Below, piece by piece: positions 55,460 to 62,940 of a stretch of DNA of 64,000 bases. Made by a program: the position numbers and the translations under genes. The stretch comes from a virus: positions 62,001 through 126,000 of IMG/VR virus record IMGVR_UViG_3300048919_000048. The stretch is one strand, 5' to 3'. The notes beneath the pieces were generated by a model, which saw nothing but the letters and a program-made list of their open reading frames with translations, was not told the origin of the DNA and did no database searches. The first letter of the stretch is position 1, and the number at the start of each line of letters is the position of its first letter.

Positions 55460-55487
55460 TTGACTCCTGCCAACCATCCTGTATACT
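55460..55487 (+). promoter_or_regulatory. Sigma70-like promoter
   Basis: TTGACT (55460-55465), 16 bases and TATACT (55482-55487), just after the terminator. It opens the long overlapping operon that runs to the window end. Confidence 0.7.
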
Positions 55488-55518
55488 ACTCACATCAAAC
55501 AACGAAAGAGGAAATATC

Positions 55519-56037
55519 ATGTCGAACAGCATTAACCTGACCTTCATCGAAAAATGGATCAACAATGTATCGATCTACCCTCCGGCAGAGATTTTCTTCC
55601 AAGCTCCAAAGAGCCAAGAGAAGAAAGAGAAGCGCTGCAAGGAGATTTGTGAGTCTCTATACCGTTTCAACTGGGAGGACTCCCCGGTGCCAAACCCAAT
55701 AGGCACTGTTCGTGAGATTGTCCGGGAGATGGTGGTGGTTGATAAACTGTTCGAATACAACCGATTCCCACCGGATTACCAGAACATCCTGAAATTGCTT
55801 GCGAGGTTTTTGAAGGCGGCATGTTATCTGATCGACCAGTTGAACGATATGCACAAAGAGCATGAGAAACTGAGCGAATGGTACTTGGAATGGCGACGTG
55901 GTCAGTTGCACATCATAATGAACGCAAACCGCTGGGGTGCTGACATCCTGCGATTGCCGACAGAGGGCGAGTACGCCGATCAGATTCAAAAACAGTTTTT
56001 AGACGACGTATCACTGACACTGAAGGAAATGGAATGA
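55519..56037 (+). CDS. Hypothetical protein
   Basis: A 172-residue mostly helical protein with GAGGAAAT upstream. It has a basic N-terminal part (KSQEKKEKRCKE) and a Trp/Tyr-rich helix (LSEWYLEWRRGQLHIIMNAN near residues 120-139). First gene of the operon after a promoter. No family recognised. Confidence 0.6.
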   Translation: MSNSINLTFIEKWINNVSIYPPAEIFFQAPKSQEKKEKRCKEICESLYRFNWEDSPVPNPIGTVREIVREMVVVDKLFEYNRFPPDYQNILKLLARFLKAACYLIDQLNDMHKEHEKLSEWYLEWRRGQLHIIMNANRWGADILRLPTEGEYADQIQKQFLDDVSLTLKEME

Positions 56038-56237
56038 GGACAGATATGAAATGGCGTGACCTAGCCTTGCAGTTCGATGGTCATCGTATGCAGGCTCTCT
56101 GTTTTCTGAAGCAGATTCTCGGATCTTTGCCGGAAACGGAGTTCCCAGAGGCCCGGCAGTTTTTGAAAGAAGGTCCAATCCCCGGCGAAGAGATCCTTCG
56201 TCAACGTCTACAGGAAATGATGGAGAAAATAAAATGA
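56034..56237 (+). CDS. Hypothetical small protein
   Basis: A 67-residue protein. ATG 56034 overlaps the preceding stop; ATG 56046 has its own AGGA site, so the true protein may be 4 residues shorter. It is helical, with Pro-Gly breaks. Function unknown. Confidence 0.55.
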   Translation: MRTDMKWRDLALQFDGHRMQALCFLKQILGSLPETEFPEARQFLKEGPIPGEEILRQRLQEMMEKIK

Positions 56238-56440
56238 AATACTTCGCACTGGGCTTTTCTATCGCAGCACTGGTTGCCGTCATTATGATGGGTAATGCAC
56301 AGGCGGCACAGACGCTTGACCTGGAGGATTACTACACCGACGGCAGCGACAAGGTATGCATCTACAGCAACGGTCGAACCACTGTGGCAATCACTCACGA
56401 GGGGGGCGGTTCTTGCCCTTCCAAATACGTTAAGCACTGA
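56234..56440 (+). CDS. Small exported protein
   Basis: A 68-residue protein with a clear signal peptide: MKYFALGFSIAALVAVIMMG followed by NAQA and likely cleavage before AQTLDL. The mature 40-45 residues have two Cys that could form a disulphide in the periplasm. It is translationally coupled to its neighbours. An envelope-stage role is inferred. Confidence 0.65.
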   Translation: MKYFALGFSIAALVAVIMMGNAQAAQTLDLEDYYTDGSDKVCIYSNGRTTVAITHEGGGSCPSKYVKH

Positions 56441-56447
56441 GGTGACA

Positions 56448-56660
56448 ATGACATATTTCAAAATTAAGTCAGCGCACCTGCCGTGGCTGGAGATGGAGAT
56501 TTGCAAGGGGACGATCTTTTATCAGCACTACAGCTTCGCCACACCAGACTGGGTTCCATGCGGAGCTTACCGGGAAGGCAGTGCCAGCTATGATCGTCTG
56601 TCGGCAGAAGAGGTCAGCCGCATGATCAAAAAAGACAAAAACGTATACTGGAGGAACTGA
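56448..56660 (+). CDS. Hypothetical protein
   Basis: A 70-residue protein started at ATG 56448 (GAGGTGACA upstream) with aromatic-rich composition (TIFYQHYSFATPDWVPCG). It overlaps the next gene by one base. No family recognised. Confidence 0.6.
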   Translation: MTYFKIKSAHLPWLEMEICKGTIFYQHYSFATPDWVPCGAYREGSASYDRLSAEEVSRMIKKDKNVYWRN

Positions 56661-57172
56661 TGACTTTATTCGAAGAGTACGCGATGTTGGTGTCCAACGG
56701 CAATGCTGACTTGCACAAGGACCTCCACGGGTGTTATGATGACCCACAAGTGATGTTGCTGCTGGTGGACTTTGAGCGCAAGGTGAAAGCCAATCTCTTC
56801 AGTGTATTCGACGAGATGGCTCCTGAAGGTCTCCCGGATGTTTGCTACAAAGTGGCGGATTGGTGGGACGGACGTAAGTTGCAGCGCCGGATTGTGTCGG
56901 CAGCAAATCGCTTCGAACTGAAGGACGGTGGGACTCTGGTTATCCCCGGTGCCCGTCACTACTCCCGCGATATGGCGGCGGTTATTGACCAAGTACGCGA
57001 CAAACTGGTGAATGATCATGTGCATGGGGATGACCAAGGGTTCATCGACCAGTGGGGAGAGTACCACACCCGCGAAGAAGCAGTTATCATCGCCACCCAC
57101 GCCGGACAGATTGACCGCTGGCGTCGAAAAGGTGGTCCGGCAAACGAATTATTCAGCGAGGACCTTTACTGA
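56660..57172 (+). CDS. Conserved phage protein of unknown function
   Basis: A 170-residue protein. Residues about 76-105 hold RRIVSAANRFELKDGGTLVI and PGARHYSRDM, and about 120-150 hold QGFIDQWGEYHTREEAVIIA. This GARHY...GFIDQ.G...REEA pattern is recalled from many phage proteins of unknown function. It may be a small enzyme, as the motif is strongly conserved. Coupled on both sides. Confidence 0.65.
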   Translation: MTLFEEYAMLVSNGNADLHKDLHGCYDDPQVMLLLVDFERKVKANLFSVFDEMAPEGLPDVCYKVADWWDGRKLQRRIVSAANRFELKDGGTLVIPGARHYSRDMAAVIDQVRDKLVNDHVHGDDQGFIDQWGEYHTREEAVIIATHAGQIDRWRRKGGPANELFSEDLY

Positions 57173-57411
57173 TGGGTAGGTTAAGGGTCGGTGAAAGTCA
57201 TGACAATCCATTTATGACTTTATCACAATTCCAGAAGTATGCGTCCCCACGCGACTGGAAATGGTTCTCCACATCGTTCTTTGAGGCGGGGTATGGAAAC
57301 GACACACCCGGCGAGGTTATGATTCACTTCTATGAGTGCAGAAACAAGTACATGTCTGAAAGATGCGCTGAAGAAATGAGCGCTTGGTACAATAAGGAGA
57401 GAGGGATTTAA
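57172..57411 (+). CDS. Hypothetical protein
   Basis: A 79-residue protein, aromatic-rich, with a helix WYNKERGI at the end. It starts one base before the preceding stop ends and overlaps the next ATG. No motif recognised. Confidence 0.6.
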   Translation: MGRLRVGESHDNPFMTLSQFQKYASPRDWKWFSTSFFEAGYGNDTPGEVMIHFYECRNKYMSERCAEEMSAWYNKERGI

Positions 57412-57569
57412 TGAAAATCTGGACAATCTTTTACAAAGTTGATGGCGTTGAGAAAACGTACCAAATCCCGGCGGAAGACTATATTCACGCCCTTGTGCGC
57501 CTGGGTCAGATCTACGGCGACAAAGAAGGCAAAGATGATCGTGTAATCGTCGTGCAGAAGGTGATGTGA
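57411..57569 (+). CDS. Hypothetical small protein (52 aa)
   Basis: A short protein from ATG 57411, with AAGGAGAGAG 8 bases upstream, to TGA 57569. It is an alpha/beta sequence: MKIWTIFYKV strand, a helix DYIHALVRLGQIYG and a strand RVIVVQKV. The shape suggests a ferredoxin-like half domain. Real by ribosome site and coupling. Confidence 0.6.
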   Translation: MKIWTIFYKVDGVEKTYQIPAEDYIHALVRLGQIYGDKEGKDDRVIVVQKVM

Positions 57570-57907
57570 TGGAAACTGTGACTATCGAAGTATTTGCGGT
57601 GGATATGTCGAAGGCTGTCGGGTTCCGCAAGATGGAGCCTACTGGCCCGGCGGGGCTACGATTCGGACTGTATCTTCCGGCGAAGGGTGAGAAATTGACC
57701 CGATTTGGTCAATTGGTGGATATTCTTGACGCCCATTTGATTGACAGCCCGTTGTTCCCGTGGAAGATTTCCTATATCCACATCAACCCCGGGTATTACA
57801 AAGAGGATTCCAGTATTCTGCTGGCGCAGTATCTTCCGGAGCTTCCTTTGTCGGCAGACTGCCGCATCAGTTGCCCGGCGTCCCTAATTTTTGGAGATGG
57901 ACTATGA
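57569..57907 (+). CDS. Hypothetical protein
   Basis: A 112-residue protein started at ATG 57569 (TGATG coupling); a GTG in frame 3 bases earlier is possible. Beta-rich with Pro/Gly loops. No family recognised. Confidence 0.6.
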   Translation: METVTIEVFAVDMSKAVGFRKMEPTGPAGLRFGLYLPAKGEKLTRFGQLVDILDAHLIDSPLFPWKISYIHINPGYYKEDSSILLAQYLPELPLSADCRISCPASLIFGDGL

Positions 57908-58104
57908 TTAAGATTCTTTTTGCATTTCTCTATGTCGTGTTCATCGTCGCTATGAGTTGCATTATTCCGGCGATTATGATCCCGGTGTTCCAAGACTACG
58001 GGTTGTATGCCCGAGATGTGGTCGGTTTCACCCTGACGATCACCCTAATTTCTGATATAATCCTGCTCGGATTTGGGGCAGTGGTGTGGAGCGTATACGC
58101 ATGA
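57904..58104 (+). CDS. Two-segment membrane protein
   Basis: A 66-residue very hydrophobic protein, segments at about residues 3-29 and 42-64, starting ATG 57904 in the end of the previous gene. GGAG lies just upstream. Another of the several small membrane proteins in this phage. Function unknown. Confidence 0.6.
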   Translation: MIKILFAFLYVVFIVAMSCIIPAIMIPVFQDYGLYARDVVGFTLTITLISDIILLGFGAVVWSVYA

Positions 58105-58298
58105 AAGTGATTCATCCAATCAAAAACGGCATGTTCCCGATCCAGACAGTCCTGCGGGACCTTGCTAACCAAGAGAACTGCGATGGTGATCCATATGACC
58201 AGATGTATCAGGCCGCTGATTACATCGACGATCTGGAGGCTCGCTTGGAGTTCTTCCGTGAAAAGTACAACCGACTTGCCGGGGAGTTTAACGTATGA
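58101..58298 (+). CDS. Hypothetical protein
   Basis: A 65-residue protein started at ATG 58101 with GGAG 9 bases upstream; the longer GTG form at 58086 is less likely. A C-terminal coiled helix (DDLEARLEFFREKYNRLAGE) is visible. Coupled on both sides. Confidence 0.6.
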   Translation: MKVIHPIKNGMFPIQTVLRDLANQENCDGDPYDQMYQAADYIDDLEARLEFFREKYNRLAGEFNV

Positions 58299-58483
58299 GT
58301 TATGTTGCGGGTTTTTACATGATCACTCAGCGAAATGGCCTGACGCCGATCAAGTTCCGCATTGATGGTCATCAAGTCATACCGACATTCTCGTCATATC
58401 GTGAGGCATCTATGTTCGCCGACGATAACGTTCCGATGGATGTTGACTACCGTGTCACTGAAGTAGCTATTGGGAGAGCATAA
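58295..58483 (+). CDS. Hypothetical protein
   Basis: A 62-residue alpha/beta protein, coupled by 4-base overlap upstream and 1-base overlap to the NADAR-family gene downstream. No motif recognised, but the position makes it a neighbour worth testing with NADAR. Confidence 0.6.
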   Translation: MSYVAGFYMITQRNGLTPIKFRIDGHQVIPTFSSYREASMFADDNVPMDVDYRVTEVAIGRA

Positions 58484-59040
58484 TGAAAGTAACCGATAAG
58501 CATGTGTTCTTTTACTCGTGGAAGGACATGTTTAGCAATCATTACCGCAATGACCGGGCTTTCGCTTTACCGCGCCATGAGCAGGAAGGTGTGAAGTTCT
58601 ACACTGGGGAGCACATGATGATGTACGAAAAGGCCATGCTGTTTGCCGATCACAATATCGCCCGGCAGATCACAGAGGTCTTCCACCCGCAAGAGGCCAA
58701 GATGCTGGGCCGTAAGGTAAAGGGATTCAACAACGTACTGTGGGAGAAGTCCAGAGAGCAGATCGTCGAGAACGTCTGCTACTGCCGCCTGGTGTTCGAC
58801 CTCGGCCTCCGCTGCGAGGCGATACAGCACCGACTGGCGGGCCGCAGTTTCGTCGAGGCATCTGACCGGGATCGCATCTGGGGTGTGGGTCTGAGCCAAG
58901 ATCACCCGATGATTGATGACGAGGCCAACTGGCTGGGCCTGAACCTACTGGGTAAGGCGTGGGACCGGGCGACTGACGCCCTTATTGATCGCTGCGGCGG
59001 ATATGACCGTGTGAGAGGTGATTTTGCAGATCAAGCATAA
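58483..59040 (+). CDS. NADAR-family protein (YbiA/RibX-like)
   Basis: A 185-residue protein with the NADAR pattern: FSNHYRN near residues 17-23, FYTGEHMMMYEKAMLFADHN near 39-58, PQEAKMLGRKVKGFN near 68-82, then VEASDRDRIWGVGLS (about 127-141) and GLNLLGKAW. NADAR domains act on N-glycosidic bonds of NAD/ADP-ribose-linked or riboflavin-related compounds, and some remove ADP-ribose from guanine in DNA. In a phage it may counter ADP-ribosylating defences. Confidence 0.85.
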   Translation: MKVTDKHVFFYSWKDMFSNHYRNDRAFALPRHEQEGVKFYTGEHMMMYEKAMLFADHNIARQITEVFHPQEAKMLGRKVKGFNNVLWEKSREQIVENVCYCRLVFDLGLRCEAIQHRLAGRSFVEASDRDRIWGVGLSQDHPMIDDEANWLGLNLLGKAWDRATDALIDRCGGYDRVRGDFADQA

Positions 59041-59527
59041 GATTTGTCTAATCCCACAAACGGCGTGGGATAACAACCTTCGCTCCTACCTCACCCAAGC
59101 TGGGTGGGATAAGGTGCGCCGTAAGTGCTATGCCGAGCACAACTATACCTGCCAGATCTGTGGCGGGCAGGGTGGTAACGGAAGAAAACATCCGGTTGAG
59201 TGCCATGAAAGCTGGACATTCGAAAACGGAGAGGTTAAACTGGTCGGCCTCATGAGCCTGTGTCCGCCGTGCCATGAGTTCCACCACCCGGGACTCGCAG
59301 AGAAGAACGGGAAATTGGAAAGAGCGATCAAGCAATTCATGAAGGTCAATGGGATCAGTCGTGATCAGGCCATTGCCTATCTGAAAAGTGAGTTCGCCAC
59401 ATGGCAGCAGCGCAGCCAGCAGGAGTGGTCGCTTAACATCGACTACCTGAGTGAGTACATGGGGCCGGACTTCAAGTTCAAGCGCCCCGTCAAGGAAGAC
59501 AAGGATGATTTTGGTGATGCGTTCTAA
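59018..59527 (+). CDS. HNH endonuclease-like protein
   Basis: A 169-residue protein. CQICGGQGG near residues 46-54, VECHESW near 61-67, and LCPPCHEFHHPG near 84-95 make an HNH/zinc framework. The C-terminus is helical. Start is GTG 59018 or TTG 59024, both with GAGAGG near. It follows the NADAR gene with overlap. DNA cleavage is inferred from the family. Confidence 0.75.
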   Translation: MILQIKHKICLIPQTAWDNNLRSYLTQAGWDKVRRKCYAEHNYTCQICGGQGGNGRKHPVECHESWTFENGEVKLVGLMSLCPPCHEFHHPGLAEKNGKLERAIKQFMKVNGISRDQAIAYLKSEFATWQQRSQQEWSLNIDYLSEYMGPDFKFKRPVKEDKDDFGDAF

Positions 59528-59539
59528 GAGGAGTAGGTA

Positions 59540-60652
59540 ATGGGTTATCCTGTAGTAGAAAACTTTAAGGATATTGTTACGGATGATGTTACTATTGTTC
59601 TTGATTTGGATCAGACGTGTTATGTTGCGGCGGCGGGCGCGGAAAAGCGAACCATTATCGCAACCCACATTAAGTCTGGTCGCCAGATGGAGTTCAAGAA
59701 CAAGACGGAGTTCTGGGGCCGACAGCAAACCGTAGTTGGCGGCTGGCTGAAGGACCAGAACACCAACATGGAAGCCAAAATGCTGGCGTCGGGGAAGGAA
59801 TTCAAACCTTGGACCCGTGAGGACTTCACGATCGAGGATAAGCAGACCCCGGAACCCGTGGAGAACTGCCTGCATTTGCTGAAGATCAAGATCAACGCGA
59901 TCCTTGAGCATATGGGCACAACCAATGGGCTGGGCGTCCTTGGAGGGGAAGGTAATTTCCGGCTGGTTTTACCTACTCCGGAGATCTACAAAGGGAACCG
60001 TGAGGATACTATCCGGCCGCTCCTTTTGGCAGACACTCGTGAGTATGTCCAGCGTAAATACGGCGCGATCGTCATCGACGGTATCGAGGCCGATGACTAC
60101 CTGACCATGAAGCAGTATGAAGGCTGGTTGCATTACAAAAAGACTGGCAAATTCAACTACATTGTGGCATCCTTCGATAAGGATCAGGTGCAGTGCCCGG
60201 GGCTGATCTTCAACACCATGCGCGATTCGACAGAGCGCGACTGGAAGCACCCGCTCCCGTGGCTCATTGATGACTCCATGGGTGAGATCTGGATGGAGAG
60301 CGGGAAGGTTAAGGGCTGGGGCAAGAAGTTCTTTGGCTACCAGATGCTGTTCGGTGACCAGTCGGATAACGTCAAGCCGTACCAGAACTTCGACAAGATC
60401 CGGTTTGGTGAAACATCTGCCTTCAAGGTCATCTCTCCTTGTCAGGACGAGAATGCCATGTGGGCAGCGATCGTTAATCAGTACAAGAAGTGGTTCCCTG
60501 ACGGGGTTGAGTTCACTGACCACATGGGTGTTCCTCGTAAGTTCACCGCCGGGCAGTGGGCATCGGTTATCTTCCAGGCTGTCTACATGAAGCGTACACC
60601 GGACGATAACACCACTTTGGGAAATGTTCTTCGTAAAGCGGGGGTTGTGTAA
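59540..60652 (+). CDS. FEN-type 5'-3' exonuclease
   Basis: A 370-residue protein of the flap/5' exonuclease class. Acidic metal-site motifs: VLDLDQTCY near residues 20-28, VIDGIEADDYLTM near 182-194, and ASFDKDQ near 214-220. Nearby KFFGYQMLFGDQSDNVKPYQ lies near 269-288, the helix-hairpin region. It removes RNA primers or flaps. GAGGAGTAGG lies upstream. It has an N-terminal extension compared with T4 RNase H. Confidence 0.85.
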   Translation: MGYPVVENFKDIVTDDVTIVLDLDQTCYVAAAGAEKRTIIATHIKSGRQMEFKNKTEFWGRQQTVVGGWLKDQNTNMEAKMLASGKEFKPWTREDFTIEDKQTPEPVENCLHLLKIKINAILEHMGTTNGLGVLGGEGNFRLVLPTPEIYKGNREDTIRPLLLADTREYVQRKYGAIVIDGIEADDYLTMKQYEGWLHYKKTGKFNYIVASFDKDQVQCPGLIFNTMRDSTERDWKHPLPWLIDDSMGEIWMESGKVKGWGKKFFGYQMLFGDQSDNVKPYQNFDKIRFGETSAFKVISPCQDENAMWAAIVNQYKKWFPDGVEFTDHMGVPRKFTAGQWASVIFQAVYMKRTPDDNTTLGNVLRKAGVV

Positions 60653-60987
60653 TGAGTCAAGACGACGCCAAGGGTTTAGATTCTCGCGTCGAGGAGATGA
60701 TTAAGGCCGATGAGATCCGGGCGGCGTTTGTGCCCGGTTCCTCAAAGAACTTTTATCTCATCGAGGAGCCATGGACAATGCTTGAAGAGCCATGGCGTAT
60801 CCAGTGGTATGATAATCGTACCCGCAGCCTGTGTGAGGTTTACCCGGTGGGTGTCCCTTACCCAGGGGACAAGTACGCCATGTTCACGGTGTACGACGAG
60901 ATCAGTAAGGTCATTAAGAACTACGTGTTTTTGATGAACGAGTACCATTTTATTGCTGAGGACGAAGATGCGCTTATTGTCGATTGA
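60652..60987 (+). CDS. Hypothetical protein
   Basis: A 111-residue acidic protein between the exonuclease and the RuvC-like gene, coupled to both. Repeated EEPW (residues about 38-47) and a beta-rich part with VYPVGVPYPGDKYAMFTVYD. No family recognised; a cofactor for one of the neighbouring nucleases is possible. Confidence 0.6.
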   Translation: MSQDDAKGLDSRVEEMIKADEIRAAFVPGSSKNFYLIEEPWTMLEEPWRIQWYDNRTRSLCEVYPVGVPYPGDKYAMFTVYDEISKVIKNYVFLMNEYHFIAEDEDALIVD

Positions 60988-61591
60988 TCAGAGTATGGCC
61001 TCCTGTGCGTATGTTGTCCTTGATGACGGGGTTCCGATCTTCAAAGAGGTCTTGCATACGACCGGGTCTGAGAAAAAGGCAGGCTCGTCTTCAGACTGGT
61101 GTTTGTTCTTCAAACACCCGGCGGAGCAGATCGCATACATCTCCCGTAAAATTGCGGATGTGTGTGAGTCTTTCGAGGTCGAGCACATCGTGCTTGAATC
61201 TTTGAGTTTCGGCTCCGCTGGCAATGCGACCCGCGATCTGGCTGGTTTATTTTTTGGAATCCAGTTGACACTGCTTCGTGATGGGTATAGCATGGACAAT
61301 ATCCACACCATCGCGCCAACGTCCGTTAAATCTTGGGCACGTAAATGGCTTCCCGGCGAAGAGCAGGAAGTTCCTAATGCGAAAGGCACCAAGATGGACA
61401 AGGTTAAGATGGGCAAAGACGAAATGATGCGTGTCTGCGAGATCCTCCACCCGGGGTTCTTGAAGGGCTATAACAAGTCCGGAAAGAATGGCGGGGCAAC
61501 TGACCTCGCTGACGCCATCCTGATTGGAGGGTGTTTCCTTGAAAGAAATGGAGATCGACTGGGTTTCGCTAAGAAGGGAAGCAACACGTAA
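60968..61591 (+). CDS. RuvC-like Holliday junction resolvase
   Basis: A 207-residue RNase H-fold nuclease started at ATG 60968 with GAGGACG upstream. The motifs are LLSIDQSMASCAYVVLDDG near residues 3-21 (first Asp), HIVLESLSFGSAGNATRDLA near 76-95 (Glu) and GATDLADAILIGG near 177-189 (two Asp). It would cut recombination junctions before packaging. It overlaps both neighbouring genes. Confidence 0.8.
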   Translation: MRLLSIDQSMASCAYVVLDDGVPIFKEVLHTTGSEKKAGSSSDWCLFFKHPAEQIAYISRKIADVCESFEVEHIVLESLSFGSAGNATRDLAGLFFGIQLTLLRDGYSMDNIHTIAPTSVKSWARKWLPGEEQEVPNAKGTKMDKVKMGKDEMMRVCEILHPGFLKGYNKSGKNGGATDLADAILIGGCFLERNGDRLGFAKKGSNT

Positions 61592-62222
61592 AATCGTCCT
61601 CTGCGGTGATCGGAACGACTGTGAGTATTGGCTGCACGGGCTTAGTGGTACACTGGGCCGTGACAACACCTATATCTCTCGTGCTCGTGGTAACAGGACG
61701 GAACTCTTGGTGCTCGATAAGGCGCTAAACCTCCTGTTCTTGGTGGAATTCATCAGTACGAACCAGTGGTCGTGGTACGAAAAGATGAGGGGCACCCGGT
61801 ATGACGAGGTTCTCATCACCCGGCGCGGTATGCAGAGGATGCAATACCCGGAACAACTGGCTGATACACTTTCTCGGAGGGAAAGGAATGGGACGGTATT
61901 GGAGATGTCTCTTTACTACCTCACGCAAAACGACAGCCAAGCAGTGAAAAAGTTGGGGCTGGAAACAGCCCAAAGCACTGCGCTCGATAACGGGGATGAT
62001 GTCGGAACAATGTCGGAAGAATTTGACTTCCCTGTTTCACTTTTCCGTCGAAGCATGATGGGTTATTTTGAAGATTACCGCCGTCCAACACGTGAGGAAT
62101 TTCTCTTCGCGCTGACAATGGAGAATATTAGTGGCAGTACGGCCCGGGAGAAGAAGGCGATCGAAGAGGCCCTCCTTTACGTCCAAAGTAAAGGCAACAA
62201 CGCCAATTCGAGTTCCGCTTAG
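61539..62222 (+). CDS. Hypothetical protein between two resolvases
   Basis: A 227-residue protein with TTG start at 61539 (GGAGG 8 bases upstream); ATG 61548 is an alternative. Residues about 15-75 look alpha/beta, with LLVLDKALNLLFLVEFISTN near 56-75. The rest is helical and charged, ending in Ser-rich ANSSSA. It overlaps the RuvC-like gene by about 50 bases and the endonuclease VII-like gene by about 90. No family recognised. Confidence 0.55.
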   Translation: MKEMEIDWVSLRREATRKIVLCGDRNDCEYWLHGLSGTLGRDNTYISRARGNRTELLVLDKALNLLFLVEFISTNQWSWYEKMRGTRYDEVLITRRGMQRMQYPEQLADTLSRRERNGTVLEMSLYYLTQNDSQAVKKLGLETAQSTALDNGDDVGTMSEEFDFPVSLFRRSMMGYFEDYRRPTREEFLFALTMENISGSTAREKKAIEEALLYVQSKGNNANSSSA

Positions 62223-62700
62223 TAAGGACAAGTGGGTTTCTGGTTCCAAGAGCATAGCGGCTTACCGCGACCAACTCCTGCTGGAGCAAGGCGGTGTTTG
62301 TGCTATCCTTGGGGAGCCTATGACGGACCCATGTTTGGACCATGATCACTATGACGGTAAGTGCCGTGGTGTGATTGGTTCCACACTGAACCTGTTTGAA
62401 GGCGGAGTCCAGAAGTTATGGGCAAAGCACATGGAAGGTAAAACAGGGTTGACAATGAGTGAGACGTTGCGTAGACTGGCAGACTACCTTGAGACTGACC
62501 AGACGCACCGTAAGTTCCACGGCGAGATTGTTGCGGATCTTAAAAAGTCACTCAAGAGGTGGACTAAGGAGACTATCGCCCGTAACGCATACCTGAACTT
62601 CGGTATCGTTATCGACGAGAACCTGGACAAGGGCGTGATGATTACCATCTACGTTACTGAGTTTGTCCGGAAATTGGAGGAAGACTATCTTTATGAGTAG
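62131..62700 (+). CDS. Recombination endonuclease VII-like protein
   Basis: A 189-residue protein with the endonuclease VII core: EQGGVCAILGEPMTDPCLDH near residues 52-71, then DHYDGKCRGVIGSTLNLFEG near 72-91 (LDHDH...RGVI...N). These His/Asp/Asn residues hold the metal, and zinc Cys are partly replaced. GTG 62131 is favoured by GGAG 7 bases before. The N-terminal 30 residues are basic. It cuts branched DNA before packaging. Confidence 0.75.
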   Translation: MAVRPGRRRRSKRPSFTSKVKATTPIRVPLSKDKWVSGSKSIAAYRDQLLLEQGGVCAILGEPMTDPCLDHDHYDGKCRGVIGSTLNLFEGGVQKLWAKHMEGKTGLTMSETLRRLADYLETDQTHRKFHGEIVADLKKSLKRWTKETIARNAYLNFGIVIDENLDKGVMITIYVTEFVRKLEEDYLYE

Positions 62701-62926
62701 CATTGATAGAAGTTTATACGCCGGGTTGGATACCCCATACATTCGATTCTTCTACCGTAACTGGAGAGGTGAATGCGGTTATCGAACCATCAAGGGTGCC
62801 CCGATGTTCTGGTACGGGGAAAGTCAGTACCATAAGGGTGCTCAGTGGTTCATCAAGGCCCACGATGTTGATAAAGACGACGTTCGTGATTTTGCCCTGG
62901 TAGACATTATCGAATTTTGTAAGTAA
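62693..62926 (+). CDS. Stand-alone WYL-like small protein
   Basis: A 77-residue protein started at ATG 62693; GGAGG lies further upstream than usual. TPYIRFFYRNWRGECGYRTI near residues 14-33 and QWFIKAHDVDKDDVRDFALV near 48-67 fit a WYL-type fold, usually a ligand-sensing domain of regulators. No DNA-binding domain is attached. A sensor or inhibitor role is inferred only. Confidence 0.6.
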   Translation: MSSIDRSLYAGLDTPYIRFFYRNWRGECGYRTIKGAPMFWYGESQYHKGAQWFIKAHDVDKDDVRDFALVDIIEFCK

Positions 62927-62940
62927 TCGGGAGATTAATT

